The notes under the pieces: model-generated | Database searches by the model: none | What the model was told of the DNA's origin: nothing | The model's input: only the letters and a program-made list of their open reading frames with translations | Made by a program: the position numbers and the translations under genes | Shown here: one piece after another, positions 41,979 to 51,281 of the stretch | How positions within the stretch are numbered: the first letter of the stretch is position 1 | Layout: each line of letters opens with the position of its first letter | NCBI GenBank assembly: GCA_949291515.1 | Contig: CASEVY010000004.1 | Coordinates: forward strand, 1 to 64,000 | Length of the DNA: 64,000 nt | Direction of reading: 5' to 3' | Source of the DNA: an uncultured bacterium | GTDB lineage: Bacteria; Elusimicrobiota; Elusimicrobia; Elusimicrobiales; Elusimicrobiaceae

Positions 41979-43577
41979 ATGAAAGAAGAGAAATCCGTAA
42001 AGACATTTAATGCAGAAGAAGCCGTATCTCGAATATTGCCGAAGGCCGGCGGATTGGAAATCGGCCTGTTGGCGATGCGCTTTTGCGACGAGGAGAAAGT
42101 TTCCGCCATGGGCAAGAGCGTAGAAGAAATACGGCGCGATATACTTTTGCCGGAAGGAATAGACGGCGACTATATAATAGCCAAGATATTGTTAAATGAG
42201 ATTTCTCTAAAGGCGGGGCAGGCGCGTGTCGAGATATTGCTTTCGGCGCGGGCGGTATCGGAATTATGTTCCAAATTGGCATTGGACGCTAAATATTTCA
42301 GGTTGCTGTTAAACGCATATGGAAGCGTTGCCTGCGAGAAGAATTTCATAAAGAGATGGGGGGAACTTTCGGCTTCTTTCGACGGTGAGGTGGACTTTAA
42401 TTCAAAGGAGGCTTCCAAGATAGTCGACGCTATGCTTGCCGAAGCCGAGAAGTTGGAAGAACAATCGCCTTCCGTCATAGAGGAAAACGTAAAATATCTA
42501 AAGGATTTGGCCGCCGGCAAGAAATTATCCTCCTGTGCGGTGAATTCATTGTCGGACTATTATACTCAGCCGTGCTGCAAAGCGGTAAAGCCTGTATTTG
42601 AAGCGGCTTTAAAAGAGATAGAAAACGCCAATAACGATTTTGCCTGCGCGAACGAATTCGCCTCGCGCGTACTGCTTTTGAAAATGACTTCGGAAGAAGC
42701 CGCCGGCGCGGCGATTTTGGCCAAAGAAATAAAATACGATATTCTGCCCGACGATTTACAGCTTTTGGCCTTTAAATATTTGAAATTGAAAACGCCCAAA
42801 GAGATAGCGGAAACTTTGGACGCCGTTTTAAAAAGATTGCCGTATGCCGATTATCCCGAGGAGAATTTGGCGCTTGCTTTTAAAGTTATGACTGACGCCA
42901 GCAACGAAACTTTGCTGTCCGCGGAACGGCAAGCCAGCTATAACCGCGGGAAGAAACTTTTTTTGCGTTCCATATCAAGTAATAAATGTTTTAACGGATA
43001 CGAGGATTTAATAACTTCGGCTTTTTACGGCAAGACGGATAAGGAAGGGGTGGAAGAGCGGTTTGTGTCCATTCTAAGGAATTTGCCGCACAACAAAGAC
43101 ATATACGAGAACGCCGATATCGGCGTGAAAGTGTTGTTGGGCAAAATAGCCGAAGCCGACGGCGAAACGCAGGCCTTGTTCAGGAAGGAGAATAAGGCGA
43201 TATACAGCGCGGGCAGTTTGGAAAGCGAGGCTGTGGAGCGGTATTTGGGCACTAAAGACCGCGGGGAAGTACTTTCATTTTTGCGCGGCCGATTGGCGGA
43301 TTACGACTTTTGGAAGAATGACGAATCCAAATACGGTTACGCTTTAAGTTTGCTTGTGGGAGAACTAAACGGGAACATAACCGGCTTTGCGGCTTCGCTG
43401 GGTTTGGATATGCTTCAAAAGGGGTGGCCGGAACAAAGCGTCGATACGACGATAAAGGCATTGCCCGTGAACAGCAATTTCACCAAGCAGAGCATAATAT
43501 CGGCCTATGAAAAATTTTACAGGGTGTCAAATGAGCACGAAGACGCCGCAAAAAGGGTCGCGAATATGCTTCAATAA
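41979..43577 (+). CDS. Large helical cytoplasmic protein, unknown
   Basis: A 532-residue protein with no signal peptide or membrane segment. It is almost wholly alpha-helical by composition (rich in Ala, Glu, Leu, Lys, few Gly and Pro), with regular helix pairs such as FACANEFASRVLLL and CRYLKL-like stretches, suggesting a solenoid of the HEAT or TPR type without clear repeats. I do not recognise a family. It sits between the cyclodeaminase gene and a GYF-type membrane protein gene on the same strand. Confidence 0.7.
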   Translation: MKEEKSVKTFNAEEAVSRILPKAGGLEIGLLAMRFCDEEKVSAMGKSVEEIRRDILLPEGIDGDYIIAKILLNEISLKAGQARVEILLSARAVSELCSKLALDAKYFRLLLNAYGSVACEKNFIKRWGELSASFDGEVDFNSKEASKIVDAMLAEAEKLEEQSPSVIEENVKYLKDLAAGKKLSSCAVNSLSDYYTQPCCKAVKPVFEAALKEIENANNDFACANEFASRVLLLKMTSEEAAGAAILAKEIKYDILPDDLQLLAFKYLKLKTPKEIAETLDAVLKRLPYADYPEENLALAFKVMTDASNETLLSAERQASYNRGKKLFLRSISSNKCFNGYEDLITSAFYGKTDKEGVEERFVSILRNLPHNKDIYENADIGVKVLLGKIAEADGETQALFRKENKAIYSAGSLESEAVERYLGTKDRGEVLSFLRGRLADYDFWKNDESKYGYALSLLVGELNGNITGFAASLGLDMLQKGWPEQSVDTTIKALPVNSNFTKQSIISAYEKFYRVSNEHEDAAKRVANMLQ

Positions 43578-43657
43578 TAAAGAGGATAATATAGAGAAAT
43601 TTAATTGATAATTTGCTAAACTGTTTTCTAAGGGAAATTAAAACTGCAGAGGGAAAA

Positions 43658-46087
43658 ATGAGATATTGGGTATATATAAACGACGAGGTATTACCGCAGC
43701 CGTATGAAGCGGAAGCGTTATCTAGCATACCGGGGTTTGACGCTCAGACGTTAATCTGCCCGGAAGAAACGCCGGAAGGCGGAAGCCAGGAATGGACGTC
43801 CGCAGGCGAATTGATAAATTACGGAGCGCCGAAAGTCGCACCTCCTGCGCCCGCCGCCGAACCCGTCGCGACCGACGAGCAGGATATATATGACGCTTCG
43901 GGCGAATATACGCCGGAACCTTTGCCGGAATCTTACGGCAGGGAAGAAAGCGGAGCGGTAGACTCTCAAAGAGAGCAAATCCTGATTGATAAAATAGAGT
44001 ACCTGATAAACGAAGTGGCCGAACTTAAAAAAGACATCGCCAACCTAAACTATACGGCTTCTATGACGATGTATAACTCTCCGACCTCTGCGGGCGAAAA
44101 GAGAAATATCCCCTTAGTAAAAGACGCGCTCGCTTTGAAGGCTTTTCAGGAAGAGCCTTTAATTCCAATGAACGAGGGCGATATTCCCGAGGAAAAGATA
44201 GCTCTTTCCAAAGCGCAAAACAATAACAGCGACGAACCTGTTGTTTTGAAAGCCTCCGCAGACGATAATTTGCCTAAAGAAGAAACGGAAAGCGATGATA
44301 TATTGGAATCCGCTATAGAAAACACTATGCGTTTAAAAGCGGTGCCCGTAAACAGCGGCGCGCCCGTGGCTTTTGATTTGGCCTCTAAAGAAACAATAGA
44401 AATATCTTCGCCGGAAGAGGAGAAGAAAAAAGAGGAGGAAAAGCCTCAATCTCCAGAAGCCGAAAAAGAGGTTGTTAAGGAAGAGGAAAAGAAAGAACCG
44501 GAACCCGAAAAGACTGAGCAGCCGCAAGAGCAGATTGAAGAGGTTGAATCCGAAGATGTTCAAACGCAGCCGGTATCCGAAACGAAATCGGACGATATTG
44601 AGGCCGAAGCCGAAATATTGGAAGTAGCCTCCGTAGGCAATAGGGAAGAGGAAGCGATTTTAAAGACTTTTGCCGAAGAGAAGAGAGATGAAGAAAAGAA
44701 AAAAGAAAAAGCGGACAAGGAACTAGAAGAAATAGAAAAGAGTTTGGAACACGATATCGATGCTATAGCCGAACCGGTAGAGGAAGAATCAAAAGAGCCC
44801 GCTTTTGAGCAAGTATCAACGGAAGAGTCTGAATTACAAGAGCAAGCGGAACCGGCAATAGAAGAGCCTGTACAGGAACAGGCTTTGCCCGCTCAAGAAG
44901 AACCCTCCGAACCGGCTGCCCCCGTAGCAGAAGAGGAAAATCAGTCGGGCGTAGAATTTCCCGCTCAGGAAGAAACTCCCGCTGAGGCGCCCAGCGCTAA
45001 CGGAGAGGGAGAACAAATAAACTCTCTTGAGGAGCTTACAACCCCGCCGGCAGGCGAGCCTGCTCCGCAAGCCGAGCAAGGCGGAGATCAACCGGCAACA
45101 ATGCAGGTGGATAATGTCGACGATAAATTCCTTAAGACTTTTACCAGCAGCATAGAGGAAGTATTTTTGGATCAACCGACTTCCATTATCTCCGATTATG
45201 TTCCTCCGACAATAGCTTCGCAGGATAATCCCTTATATGACGAAAACGACGCTGCTGCGCCGGCCGCGGCCGCACCTCAGCCCGGTGCTGCAGGGCAGCC
45301 CGGAATGGCCGACTTGACCAGCCAGCCCGCGCAGGATACGTCTTCAGTCAGGCAGGTAAAAAGGATAAAACCGGCAGCCATAAAGACGGTGCCTATGGTG
45401 GCGGCGGGCGATCCTATCGGTGCGGACTATAATACGCCGAATATAGAGGAAGCTATCGCCGAACTTAGCAATCCTTCGCCTTTTATGAAAGGGTTGAAAG
45501 CCTTTGGCTTGATGATGGTTTTATTATGTGCGGTGCTTGGTTTTGTCGCGGTCTTGGCGATGATGGGCATATTGCCTAAAGAGATGAGCCCGGTCCATTA
45601 TATAATTGATAAAGTTTCCGGCCCCGCGGTAGAGGAAACGCTGGACTTGGAAGGCGAAACTGCGCAAGAGCAGGAACAGCCTGAAGAAAGCCCGGAAGAA
45701 CTAATCGCAAATAATATAATCGCTAATGTAAAGAGTTATACTTTTGTAGACGGTTCCACATTGGAACAGAAAATAAACGCCGCGCACAGCAATATGGCCC
45801 AGCTGATACAATGGAGCGCCGAACCTTCTGTAGATCCGGCGTATTATTCGATAGCGGTAAAACTGCCGCCAAACAAGGAAGGTTACAGCTTGACTTATCG
45901 TTTCAGCTATAACACCAACGACGGAAGTTTGACGCCGACTACTTCGGAATCGAATAATATAATGACGTTTATCGTTCCTCCTACAGCTACGGCTGCCGCG
46001 GGCACTTCGGCGGCCCAGCCAGCCGCGGGCGGCCAGGCTGCGGTAAATAACGCTATGCCAAGGCCATCTTCCGCCAGAGGCAGATAG
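43658..46087 (+). CDS. GYF_2-like domain protein with long acidic linker and membrane anchor
   Basis: An 809-residue protein in four parts. Residues 1-50 resemble a GYF_2/DUF4339 domain (RYWVYINDE, ending EWTSAGELI), usually cytoplasmic and peptide-binding. Residues 60-110 and 170-590 are a disordered stretch dominated by Glu, Pro, Lys and Ala. Near 630-650 is one membrane helix (GLMMVLLCAVLGFVAVLAMMG). The C-terminal 150 residues are a small outside domain and an Ala/Gln-rich tail. The start is the ATG at 43658, preceded by GAGGG, not the frame opening at 43613. Such a reach suggests bridging inner membrane and another layer; function unknown. Confidence 0.72.
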   Translation: MRYWVYINDEVLPQPYEAEALSSIPGFDAQTLICPEETPEGGSQEWTSAGELINYGAPKVAPPAPAAEPVATDEQDIYDASGEYTPEPLPESYGREESGAVDSQREQILIDKIEYLINEVAELKKDIANLNYTASMTMYNSPTSAGEKRNIPLVKDALALKAFQEEPLIPMNEGDIPEEKIALSKAQNNNSDEPVVLKASADDNLPKEETESDDILESAIENTMRLKAVPVNSGAPVAFDLASKETIEISSPEEEKKKEEEKPQSPEAEKEVVKEEEKKEPEPEKTEQPQEQIEEVESEDVQTQPVSETKSDDIEAEAEILEVASVGNREEEAILKTFAEEKRDEEKKKEKADKELEEIEKSLEHDIDAIAEPVEEESKEPAFEQVSTEESELQEQAEPAIEEPVQEQALPAQEEPSEPAAPVAEEENQSGVEFPAQEETPAEAPSANGEGEQINSLEELTTPPAGEPAPQAEQGGDQPATMQVDNVDDKFLKTFTSSIEEVFLDQPTSIISDYVPPTIASQDNPLYDENDAAAPAAAAPQPGAAGQPGMADLTSQPAQDTSSVRQVKRIKPAAIKTVPMVAAGDPIGADYNTPNIEEAIAELSNPSPFMKGLKAFGLMMVLLCAVLGFVAVLAMMGILPKEMSPVHYIIDKVSGPAVEETLDLEGETAQEQEQPEESPEELIANNIIANVKSYTFVDGSTLEQKINAAHSNMAQLIQWSAEPSVDPAYYSIAVKLPPNKEGYSLTYRFSYNTNDGSLTPTTSESNNIMTFIVPPTATAAAGTSAAQPAAGGQAAVNNAMPRPSSARGR

Positions 46088-46107
46088 AATAAGCCATATC
46101 AGATTGA

Positions 46108-46140
46108 AAAAGCCGCGTTCAAAAGACGCGGCTTTTTTAT
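46108..46140 (+). terminator. Terminator of the GYF_2-like gene
   Basis: AAAAGCCGCGT (46108-46118) and ACGCGGCTTTT (46126-46136) with a 7-base loop, then TT. Confidence 0.9.
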
Positions 46141-46509
46141 TTTTGTTCACCAGCCGGACCGTGTTTCTTATTGCAGTATTACTCTAGTTGAATAAAAATC
46201 AATTCTTTCGGAAACTTGGGAAATTATATTATTGTCCTCCTAATTTGTGTGGAATATTTTTTATCCTTGTTTTGAGGAAGTTGTTTGTTTGTTTTTTAAA
46301 ATCTTGTCTTTGAAGGTTTTTAGTCGATATAAATAATCATATTTCCACTTCAATTTAATTACTAAGATATTTGCCGCAAGTAAATTCTTTCTATAAAAAC
46401 AGAAACAGCTTGACTGTTTTTTTTTTTTGATAAATTTTTATTGCTCCTTATTAAAGGCCGTTTTTAGAACTCTGTTTAAAGGAGCAAATTTATAGATTAG
46501 AGGTTTTAT
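46141..46509. other. AT-rich intergenic stretch with two hairpins
   Basis: No gene of its own is visible. It is more AT-rich than its surroundings. A short hairpin with 12 T (46403-46428) looks like an orphan terminator. An inverted repeat, TTGCTCCTT (46441-46449) with AAGGAGCAA (46479-46487), encloses 29 bases shortly before the next gene. Confidence 0.5.
46403..46428 (+). terminator. Orphan terminator-like hairpin
   Basis: AAACAG (46403-46408) and CTGTTT (46414-46419) with 12 consecutive T (46417-46428). No annotated gene ends before it, so it may close a small RNA in 46141-46402 or an attenuated leader of the next gene. Confidence 0.5.
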
Positions 46510-47139
46510 ATGGCAAAAAGAGTATTCTTAAGTTTTTTATTTGCCTTTATGTGTTTTATAACGATTTTGGCAAATGCATATGCCTATACGATAGATGATA
46601 TTTGCTGGAATAATATCGGAATGAAGCAATATCGCCCTTATGGTATGTGCGATACGCAAGAAAGAACTTGCTGTTGGAATATGATGTGGTCGGAATGGGG
46701 AAAGCCTTGCCCGCCCGAAGATCCTTGTGTTACCAACCCTACTTATCCTAAATGTTGCAAGCCAACTACGCCAAAGAGCAATACCAAATGCTGGAAACGT
46801 ATTTACAAATGGCAAAAAGTGACGAGCGGCGAAGCAAGTTGTATTTATAGACCGTCAGGACATACATATTCCGCTTATTGCTATAATGCAAGCAATCCCG
46901 GTACATCCGAGTGGAAAGACGGAAGGAAAATCTGTGAAAAGGCTATGCCTGAGAGATCTTGCAATTTTAGCACTTGCGGATTATCTTCACCCGAAGGGCA
47001 AAGGTGCAGCGGCGATAAATGTTGGACAGGTGTTTGCCGTTATGCAGGCGCTACGCACGGTTTGGTAAGAGGGCGTGTGGCGGTTAGCGAGTATAAATGT
47101 TCCGCAACTTCAGAATACGAAAAGACACCTGGTTGGTAG
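46510..47139 (+). CDS. Cysteine-rich exported protein, unknown
   Basis: A 209-residue secreted protein with a signal peptide of about 26 residues (ending NAYA) and 18 cysteines in the remaining 183 residues, many paired as CC or close together (TCC, KCC, DKCWTGVC). Trp, Tyr and Pro are also frequent. This suggests a compact, disulphide-locked surface or secreted protein. No family is recognised. GAGG lies a few bases before the ATG. The upstream region and the gene itself are more AT-rich than their neighbours, so later acquisition is possible. A second Cys-rich exported protein is at 53989. Confidence 0.75.
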   Translation: MAKRVFLSFLFAFMCFITILANAYAYTIDDICWNNIGMKQYRPYGMCDTQERTCCWNMMWSEWGKPCPPEDPCVTNPTYPKCCKPTTPKSNTKCWKRIYKWQKVTSGEASCIYRPSGHTYSAYCYNASNPGTSEWKDGRKICEKAMPERSCNFSTCGLSSPEGQRCSGDKCWTGVCRYAGATHGLVRGRVAVSEYKCSATSEYEKTPGW

Positions 47140-47188
47140 ATTTAAACATCTCCTAAACTAACCGCCCCGATATTCGTATATATTGGGG

Positions 47189-47220
47189 AAACCCGCGGAT
47201 TAAAATCCGCGGGTTTTTTA
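47189..47220 (+). terminator. Terminator of the cysteine-rich protein gene
   Basis: AAACCCGCGGAT (47189-47200), loop TAAA, ATCCGCGGGTTT (47205-47216), then TTT. Confidence 0.9.
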
Positions 47221-47384
47221 TTTGTGAAAAGGGGTATCTTAAAATTATTTTGTAATTGATTAAATTTGCTAAAGAATAAACGTTTGTTTAATATGATGCC
47301 GAGTAGTTTGTAATATCGGAAGATTTTGATTAATTGTTGTGCGATTGTAGATAAAACTAAACTTCCCAAATATTTTTTGACAAT

Positions 47385-47413
47385 AAAAAACGCGCCGCTT
47401 ATATTAGCGGCGC
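47385..47413 (-). terminator. Terminator of the isoprenoid operon
   Basis: GCGCCGCT (47392-47399) and AGCGGCGC (47406-47413); on the minus strand GTTTTTTATTG follows. Confidence 0.85.
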
Positions 47414-47432
47414 ATTTGTATTGCCATATTGG

Positions 47433-48239
47433 TTATTTTATTTTATAGCATTTGGCTATTATGTTCCAAGCCTCTTGCGGCGTTTCGACTACCTGGAATT
47501 GGTCTTCTTTTGATATAACGCCGTACTCCGCCACTTTATGTATTTTGAATATATCCGACCAAAATTCTTTGCCGACTAGTATTATGGGGATTTCGCTCTT
47601 TTTGCCGGTTTGCACCAGGGTAAGAATTTCGAACATTTCGTCGAAGGTGCCGTATCCGCCGGGGAATACTACCACCGCTTTGGACCTCATTACCAAGTGC
47701 ATTTTGCGTATGGCGAAGTAATGGAACAGAAAGGCCAAGCCTTTGGTAATGTATTTGTTGGGGAATTGTTCCATCGGCAGAGTAATGTTAAAGCCTATGC
47801 TTTTGCCGCCGTTTTCGAAGGCGCCTCGGTTGGCCGCTTCCATAATGCCGGGCCCGCCGCCGGTTACTATCGCAAATCTGTTTTTGCTTTTCTTTACGGC
47901 CAAGGCGGCGAACTCTCTGGCGTAGTCGTAATATTTGGCCAATTTAAGCAGCCCTTCCGCTTCGGCCAAACGGTGTTTTAGTACGGCTTTTTTAGGTTCT
48001 TTCTTTATTTGTTTTTTTATGTCTGCTATGCGTTTAAGCGATTCTTTTTCCGGGCGTATTCTTGCGCTGCCAAAGCATACTATGCCTTCTTTTATGCCGG
48101 CTTCGTGCAGTACTACTTCGGGTTTTAAAAGTTCCAGCTGCAGCCTTACCGAACGCGCTGCATCGCTTTTTAGGAATGCGATGTCCTCATAAGCCTTGGT
48201 GTAGGAGTTGATAAACGGTGGTTTCTTTTCTTTTTTCAT
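47433..48239 (-). CDS. LOG-family nucleotide-binding protein (TIGR00730 type)
   Basis: A 268-residue Rossmann-type protein of the LOG (lysine-decarboxylase-like) family. TGGGPGIMEAANRGA and PGGYGTFDEMFE are the two diagnostic motifs. Characterised members release free base and ribose 5-phosphate from nucleoside monophosphates (cytokinin riboside 5'-monophosphate phosphoribohydrolase); the true substrate in bacteria is usually unknown. An extra helical stretch of about 50 residues precedes the second Rossmann half. It starts 13 bases after dxs in the ispA-dxs operon. Confidence 0.87.
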   Translation of the reverse strand: MKKEKKPPFINSYTKAYEDIAFLKSDAARSVRLQLELLKPEVVLHEAGIKEGIVCFGSARIRPEKESLKRIADIKKQIKKEPKKAVLKHRLAEAEGLLKLAKYYDYAREFAALAVKKSKNRFAIVTGGGPGIMEAANRGAFENGGKSIGFNITLPMEQFPNKYITKGLAFLFHYFAIRKMHLVMRSKAVVVFPGGYGTFDEMFEILTLVQTGKKSEIPIILVGKEFWSDIFKIHKVAEYGVISKEDQFQVVETPQEAWNIIAKCYKIK

Positions 48240-48252
48240 TTATATACCAGTC

Positions 48253-50103
48253 CTATTTAAATTTTTTTAACGCCGATTTTGCTATTTCCTGTGCAGAGAG
48301 GCCGATATCTTCGTAAAGTTCGGCCTGTTTGCCGTGTTCCACAAATTCGTCTTTTATGCCGAGTCTTAACAGATTGGCCTGCAGGCCGTTATCCGCCAAG
48401 GCTTCGGCTATTGCCGAGCCGAATCCGCCCGCCAGGACATTGTCTTCCACTGAAATTAAATTGGGCGAGACCTTCAAAGCCTCTTTTATTATTTTCATAT
48501 CCAAGGGTTTGGCAAAGCGCATATTTATCACGCCCGCGTTAAGGCCTTTTTCCTTAAGAATTTTAGCCGCTTCCAGCGAGGGATACACTCTGTTGCCTAT
48601 CGCAAGGATAGTAAGGTCTTTGCCTTTTTTCAGCCACTCTCCTTTCCCGATTGGAAGAACTTTCATTTCTTCGTCTATGGCTACGCCTTCGCCCGAGCCT
48701 CTGGGGTAGCGTAGTATAAAGGGTTTTTTGCTGTCGAAAGCCGTTTTCAAAAGATGCTGCAATTCGTTTTCGTCCGCTGGCGCCGCGATTATAAGATTGG
48801 GGACATTTCTAAACAAACTCAAATCGAATACGCCGTGGTGGGTGGGGCCGTCCTCGCCGACTATGCCCGCCCTGTCCAGCGCGAATACCACCGGCAGATT
48901 TTGCAGACATATATCCTGTTGGATTTGGTCGTAACACCTTTGCGAGAAAGAAGAATATATCGCCACTATCGGTTTTATTCCCTGAGTCGCCAATCCCGCG
49001 GCAAAAGTAGCCGCGTGTTCTTCCGCGATGCCGACGTCGTAATAGCGGTCCGGGTGTTCGTCGCGGAACGCGTTAAGGCCGGTGCCTTCCGGCATGGCGG
49101 CCGTAATGGCGGTGATATTCCTGTCCTCTTTGGCTAGTTTCAGCAAAGCGTCGGAAAAGGCTTTGGTATAGGTTATTTTGTCGGATTTGCCGATAGTTTC
49201 GCCCGTTTCCGCGTCGAATATGCCCAAACCGTGATATTTCGTCGGTTTTTGCTCGGCGGGTGGATACCCTTTGCCTTTCTTGGTTACCACGTGCAATATT
49301 ACCGGGCCCGGTATATCCTTTATTTTTGAAAGGACGTCCGTCATTTCCGCGATGTCGTTGCCGTTTACGGGGCCGTAATATCTAAATCCCAGTTCCGCAA
49401 ACAGCGCGCCCGAGAATAATATCGATCTTGCCCTATAGGCCAGTTTAAGAGCATTATTGCCCATTTCGAAATTGCTCATAAATTTTGTGGCTTCCGTTTC
49501 AGCCGCGGTAACGTATTTCGCCGTTAGAAGTTTGGTAAGAAAACTGCCCAGTGCGCCGACCCGCTTGGAAATGAACATTTGGTTGTCGTTTAATATTACC
49601 AGCATATTGGGTTTTAACTGCCCCGCGTTCTGCAAAGCCTCATAAGCAAGCCCGCCAGTCATACAGCCGTCGGAAACTACAGCCACCACTTTATGGTTTT
49701 GTTTTTTCTGGTCTCTGGCCATCGCCATACCCAAAGCGGCAGAAAGGGCGGTGGAAGCGTGTCCCGCGCCGAAAGTATCGTAAGGCGATTCGTAGATTTT
49801 CAAAAATCCGCTTAGCCCGCCTTTCTTGCGGATAGTGTTGAACTTCGCCAGCCTGCCGGTAAGTATTTTATGGGCATAGGCTTGATGGCCGGTATCGAAT
49901 ACTATTTTATCTTTCGGAGTATTGAAAACATAGTGAAGGGCCGTAATAAGTTCGACCGCGCCCAAACTTGAGCCCAAGTGTCCGCCCGTTTTGCTGACGG
50001 TATTTATTATTGTTTGGCGGATTTCTTCGCACAGCTGCGGCAGGAGATTTGGGTCTATCATGCGAAGTTGTTCGGGTGATTTTATGGAATCAAGAATTTT
50101 CAT
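48253..50103 (-). CDS. dxs: 1-deoxy-D-xylulose-5-phosphate synthase
   Basis: A 616-residue thiamine-diphosphate enzyme that joins pyruvate and glyceraldehyde 3-phosphate to make DXP, the entry to the non-mevalonate isoprenoid pathway and to thiamine and pyridoxal synthesis. Marks are GHLGSSLGAVEL, DTGHQAYAHKILTGR, TPP loop SDGCMTGGLAYEALQNAG and GIAEEHAATFAAGLA. The TPP loop has Ser in place of the first Gly of the usual GDG, a mild deviation. GGAGA precedes the ATG. It lies 14 bases after the prenyl synthase gene. Confidence 0.97.
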   Translation of the reverse strand: MKILDSIKSPEQLRMIDPNLLPQLCEEIRQTIINTVSKTGGHLGSSLGAVELITALHYVFNTPKDKIVFDTGHQAYAHKILTGRLAKFNTIRKKGGLSGFLKIYESPYDTFGAGHASTALSAALGMAMARDQKKQNHKVVAVVSDGCMTGGLAYEALQNAGQLKPNMLVILNDNQMFISKRVGALGSFLTKLLTAKYVTAAETEATKFMSNFEMGNNALKLAYRARSILFSGALFAELGFRYYGPVNGNDIAEMTDVLSKIKDIPGPVILHVVTKKGKGYPPAEQKPTKYHGLGIFDAETGETIGKSDKITYTKAFSDALLKLAKEDRNITAITAAMPEGTGLNAFRDEHPDRYYDVGIAEEHAATFAAGLATQGIKPIVAIYSSFSQRCYDQIQQDICLQNLPVVFALDRAGIVGEDGPTHHGVFDLSLFRNVPNLIIAAPADENELQHLLKTAFDSKKPFILRYPRGSGEGVAIDEEMKVLPIGKGEWLKKGKDLTILAIGNRVYPSLEAAKILKEKGLNAGVINMRFAKPLDMKIIKEALKVSPNLISVEDNVLAGGFGSAIAEALADNGLQANLLRLGIKDEFVEHGKQAELYEDIGLSAQEIAKSALKKFK

Positions 50104-50117
50104 TGTTAGTTCTCCGT

Positions 50118-51119
50118 TTAATAAGATCTGCTGACGATAAATTGCGCCATATCGTACAAGGGTTTAAGTTTATCTTTCTTTGCCGTTTTAAGGGCGTTTA
50201 AGGCGGCGTTGGCGTCTTTTAACGCTTTAAGGGCGGCCTTTTTGCTTTCTTCAAGCCCGTAGAGGGTGACGAAAGTAAGTTTTTTGTTCTGCGCATCGCT
50301 GTTGGATTTGCCAAGCTGTTTCTTGGTGGCGGTAACGTCCAAAATATCGTCAACCACTTGGAACGCAAATCCTATCGCCGCGGCGTATTTGCATATAAGT
50401 TTAAGGTCTTTTTGTTCCGCGCCCGCCAGTATCGCGCCCATTTCCACCGCGGCCGTGATTAAAGCGCCCGTCTTATTTTTATGGATATAGCTAAGTAAAG
50501 ATTGAGCCGAAACGTCTTTAGCCTCGCGGGGCAATAAAAAGTATTGAGGGGTTTTCCCTTTAAAATATTTTGTTGCGGTAAGTTTTGAGGCGCGTTTGCT
50601 TTTGCCTTCCAAGATGCCTTCCGCGTAAACGTCGGATACTTGCCCGCCTATCATTCCGCTTACTCCGCCGTAATAAGACAGAGCGTAGGCCGCTTTAGCG
50701 GCTCTTTCGTATCCGACGGCTTTATTAGCGCCGTTCTTTAAAGCGGTTTGAAAAGCGTAAGTCAAAAGAGCGTCGCCCGCCAAGAGGGATAGATCCTCCC
50801 CGAATACTTTGTGATTGGTGGGTTTGCCTCTTCTTAAATCGTCATTGTCCATAGCCGGCAGATCGTCGTGTATAAGGGAATAGGTGTGCAGCATTTCCAC
50901 CGCGCATGCCGCCGGAAGTACATCTGTATGTTTTAAGCTGAAGGCTTCCGCCGCGGCCATAAGAAGTATCGGTCTTACACGTTTGCCGCCCGCGTTTAGA
51001 GAATAAGACATCGCGTCTATTATGATTTGCGGGGCGTTCTTTATTTGTTTTATGTTTTTGCTCAGGGCGTTTTGAACGACAACAGCCCTTTTGGCGAGGT
51101 ATTTTTGAAATTGATTCAT
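50118..51119 (-). CDS. ispA: Polyprenyl (farnesyl/geranylgeranyl) diphosphate synthase
   Basis: A 333-residue head-to-tail prenyltransferase that condenses DMAPP and IPP. The first aspartate-rich motif, HDDLPAMDNDDLRRG, has two residues between the paired Asp groups, which fits short-chain bacterial enzymes. The second motif is VVDDILD. The family also shows AGGKRVRPIL near residue 44. Chain length (C15 or C20) cannot be fixed by eye. GGAG precedes the ATG. First gene of the ispA-dxs-LOG operon. Confidence 0.93.
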   Translation of the reverse strand: MNQFQKYLAKRAVVVQNALSKNIKQIKNAPQIIIDAMSYSLNAGGKRVRPILLMAAAEAFSLKHTDVLPAACAVEMLHTYSLIHDDLPAMDNDDLRRGKPTNHKVFGEDLSLLAGDALLTYAFQTALKNGANKAVGYERAAKAAYALSYYGGVSGMIGGQVSDVYAEGILEGKSKRASKLTATKYFKGKTPQYFLLPREAKDVSAQSLLSYIHKNKTGALITAAVEMGAILAGAEQKDLKLICKYAAAIGFAFQVVDDILDVTATKKQLGKSNSDAQNKKLTFVTLYGLEESKKAALKALKDANAALNALKTAKKDKLKPLYDMAQFIVSRSY

Positions 51120-51192
51120 TTGTTTCTCCTATATGGCATACCTAAATGTATTATATATAAAGTAGGGGAATAGGAAAACAATTTTTTTAGCT

Positions 51193-51221
51193 TTGACAAA
51201 TAGATAGCCTTTTTATATTAT
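51193..51221 (+). promoter_or_regulatory. Promoter of the small P-loop gene
   Basis: TTGACA (51193-51198), 17 bases, TATTAT (51216-51221). It gives a leader of about 54 bases ending in GGAG before the ATG at 51282. Confidence 0.65.
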
Positions 51222-51281
51222 GTCTATGCTTTAAACTGCATTTTCTTTTGATATGGAGATTTATTTAAAATAGGAGTGATT

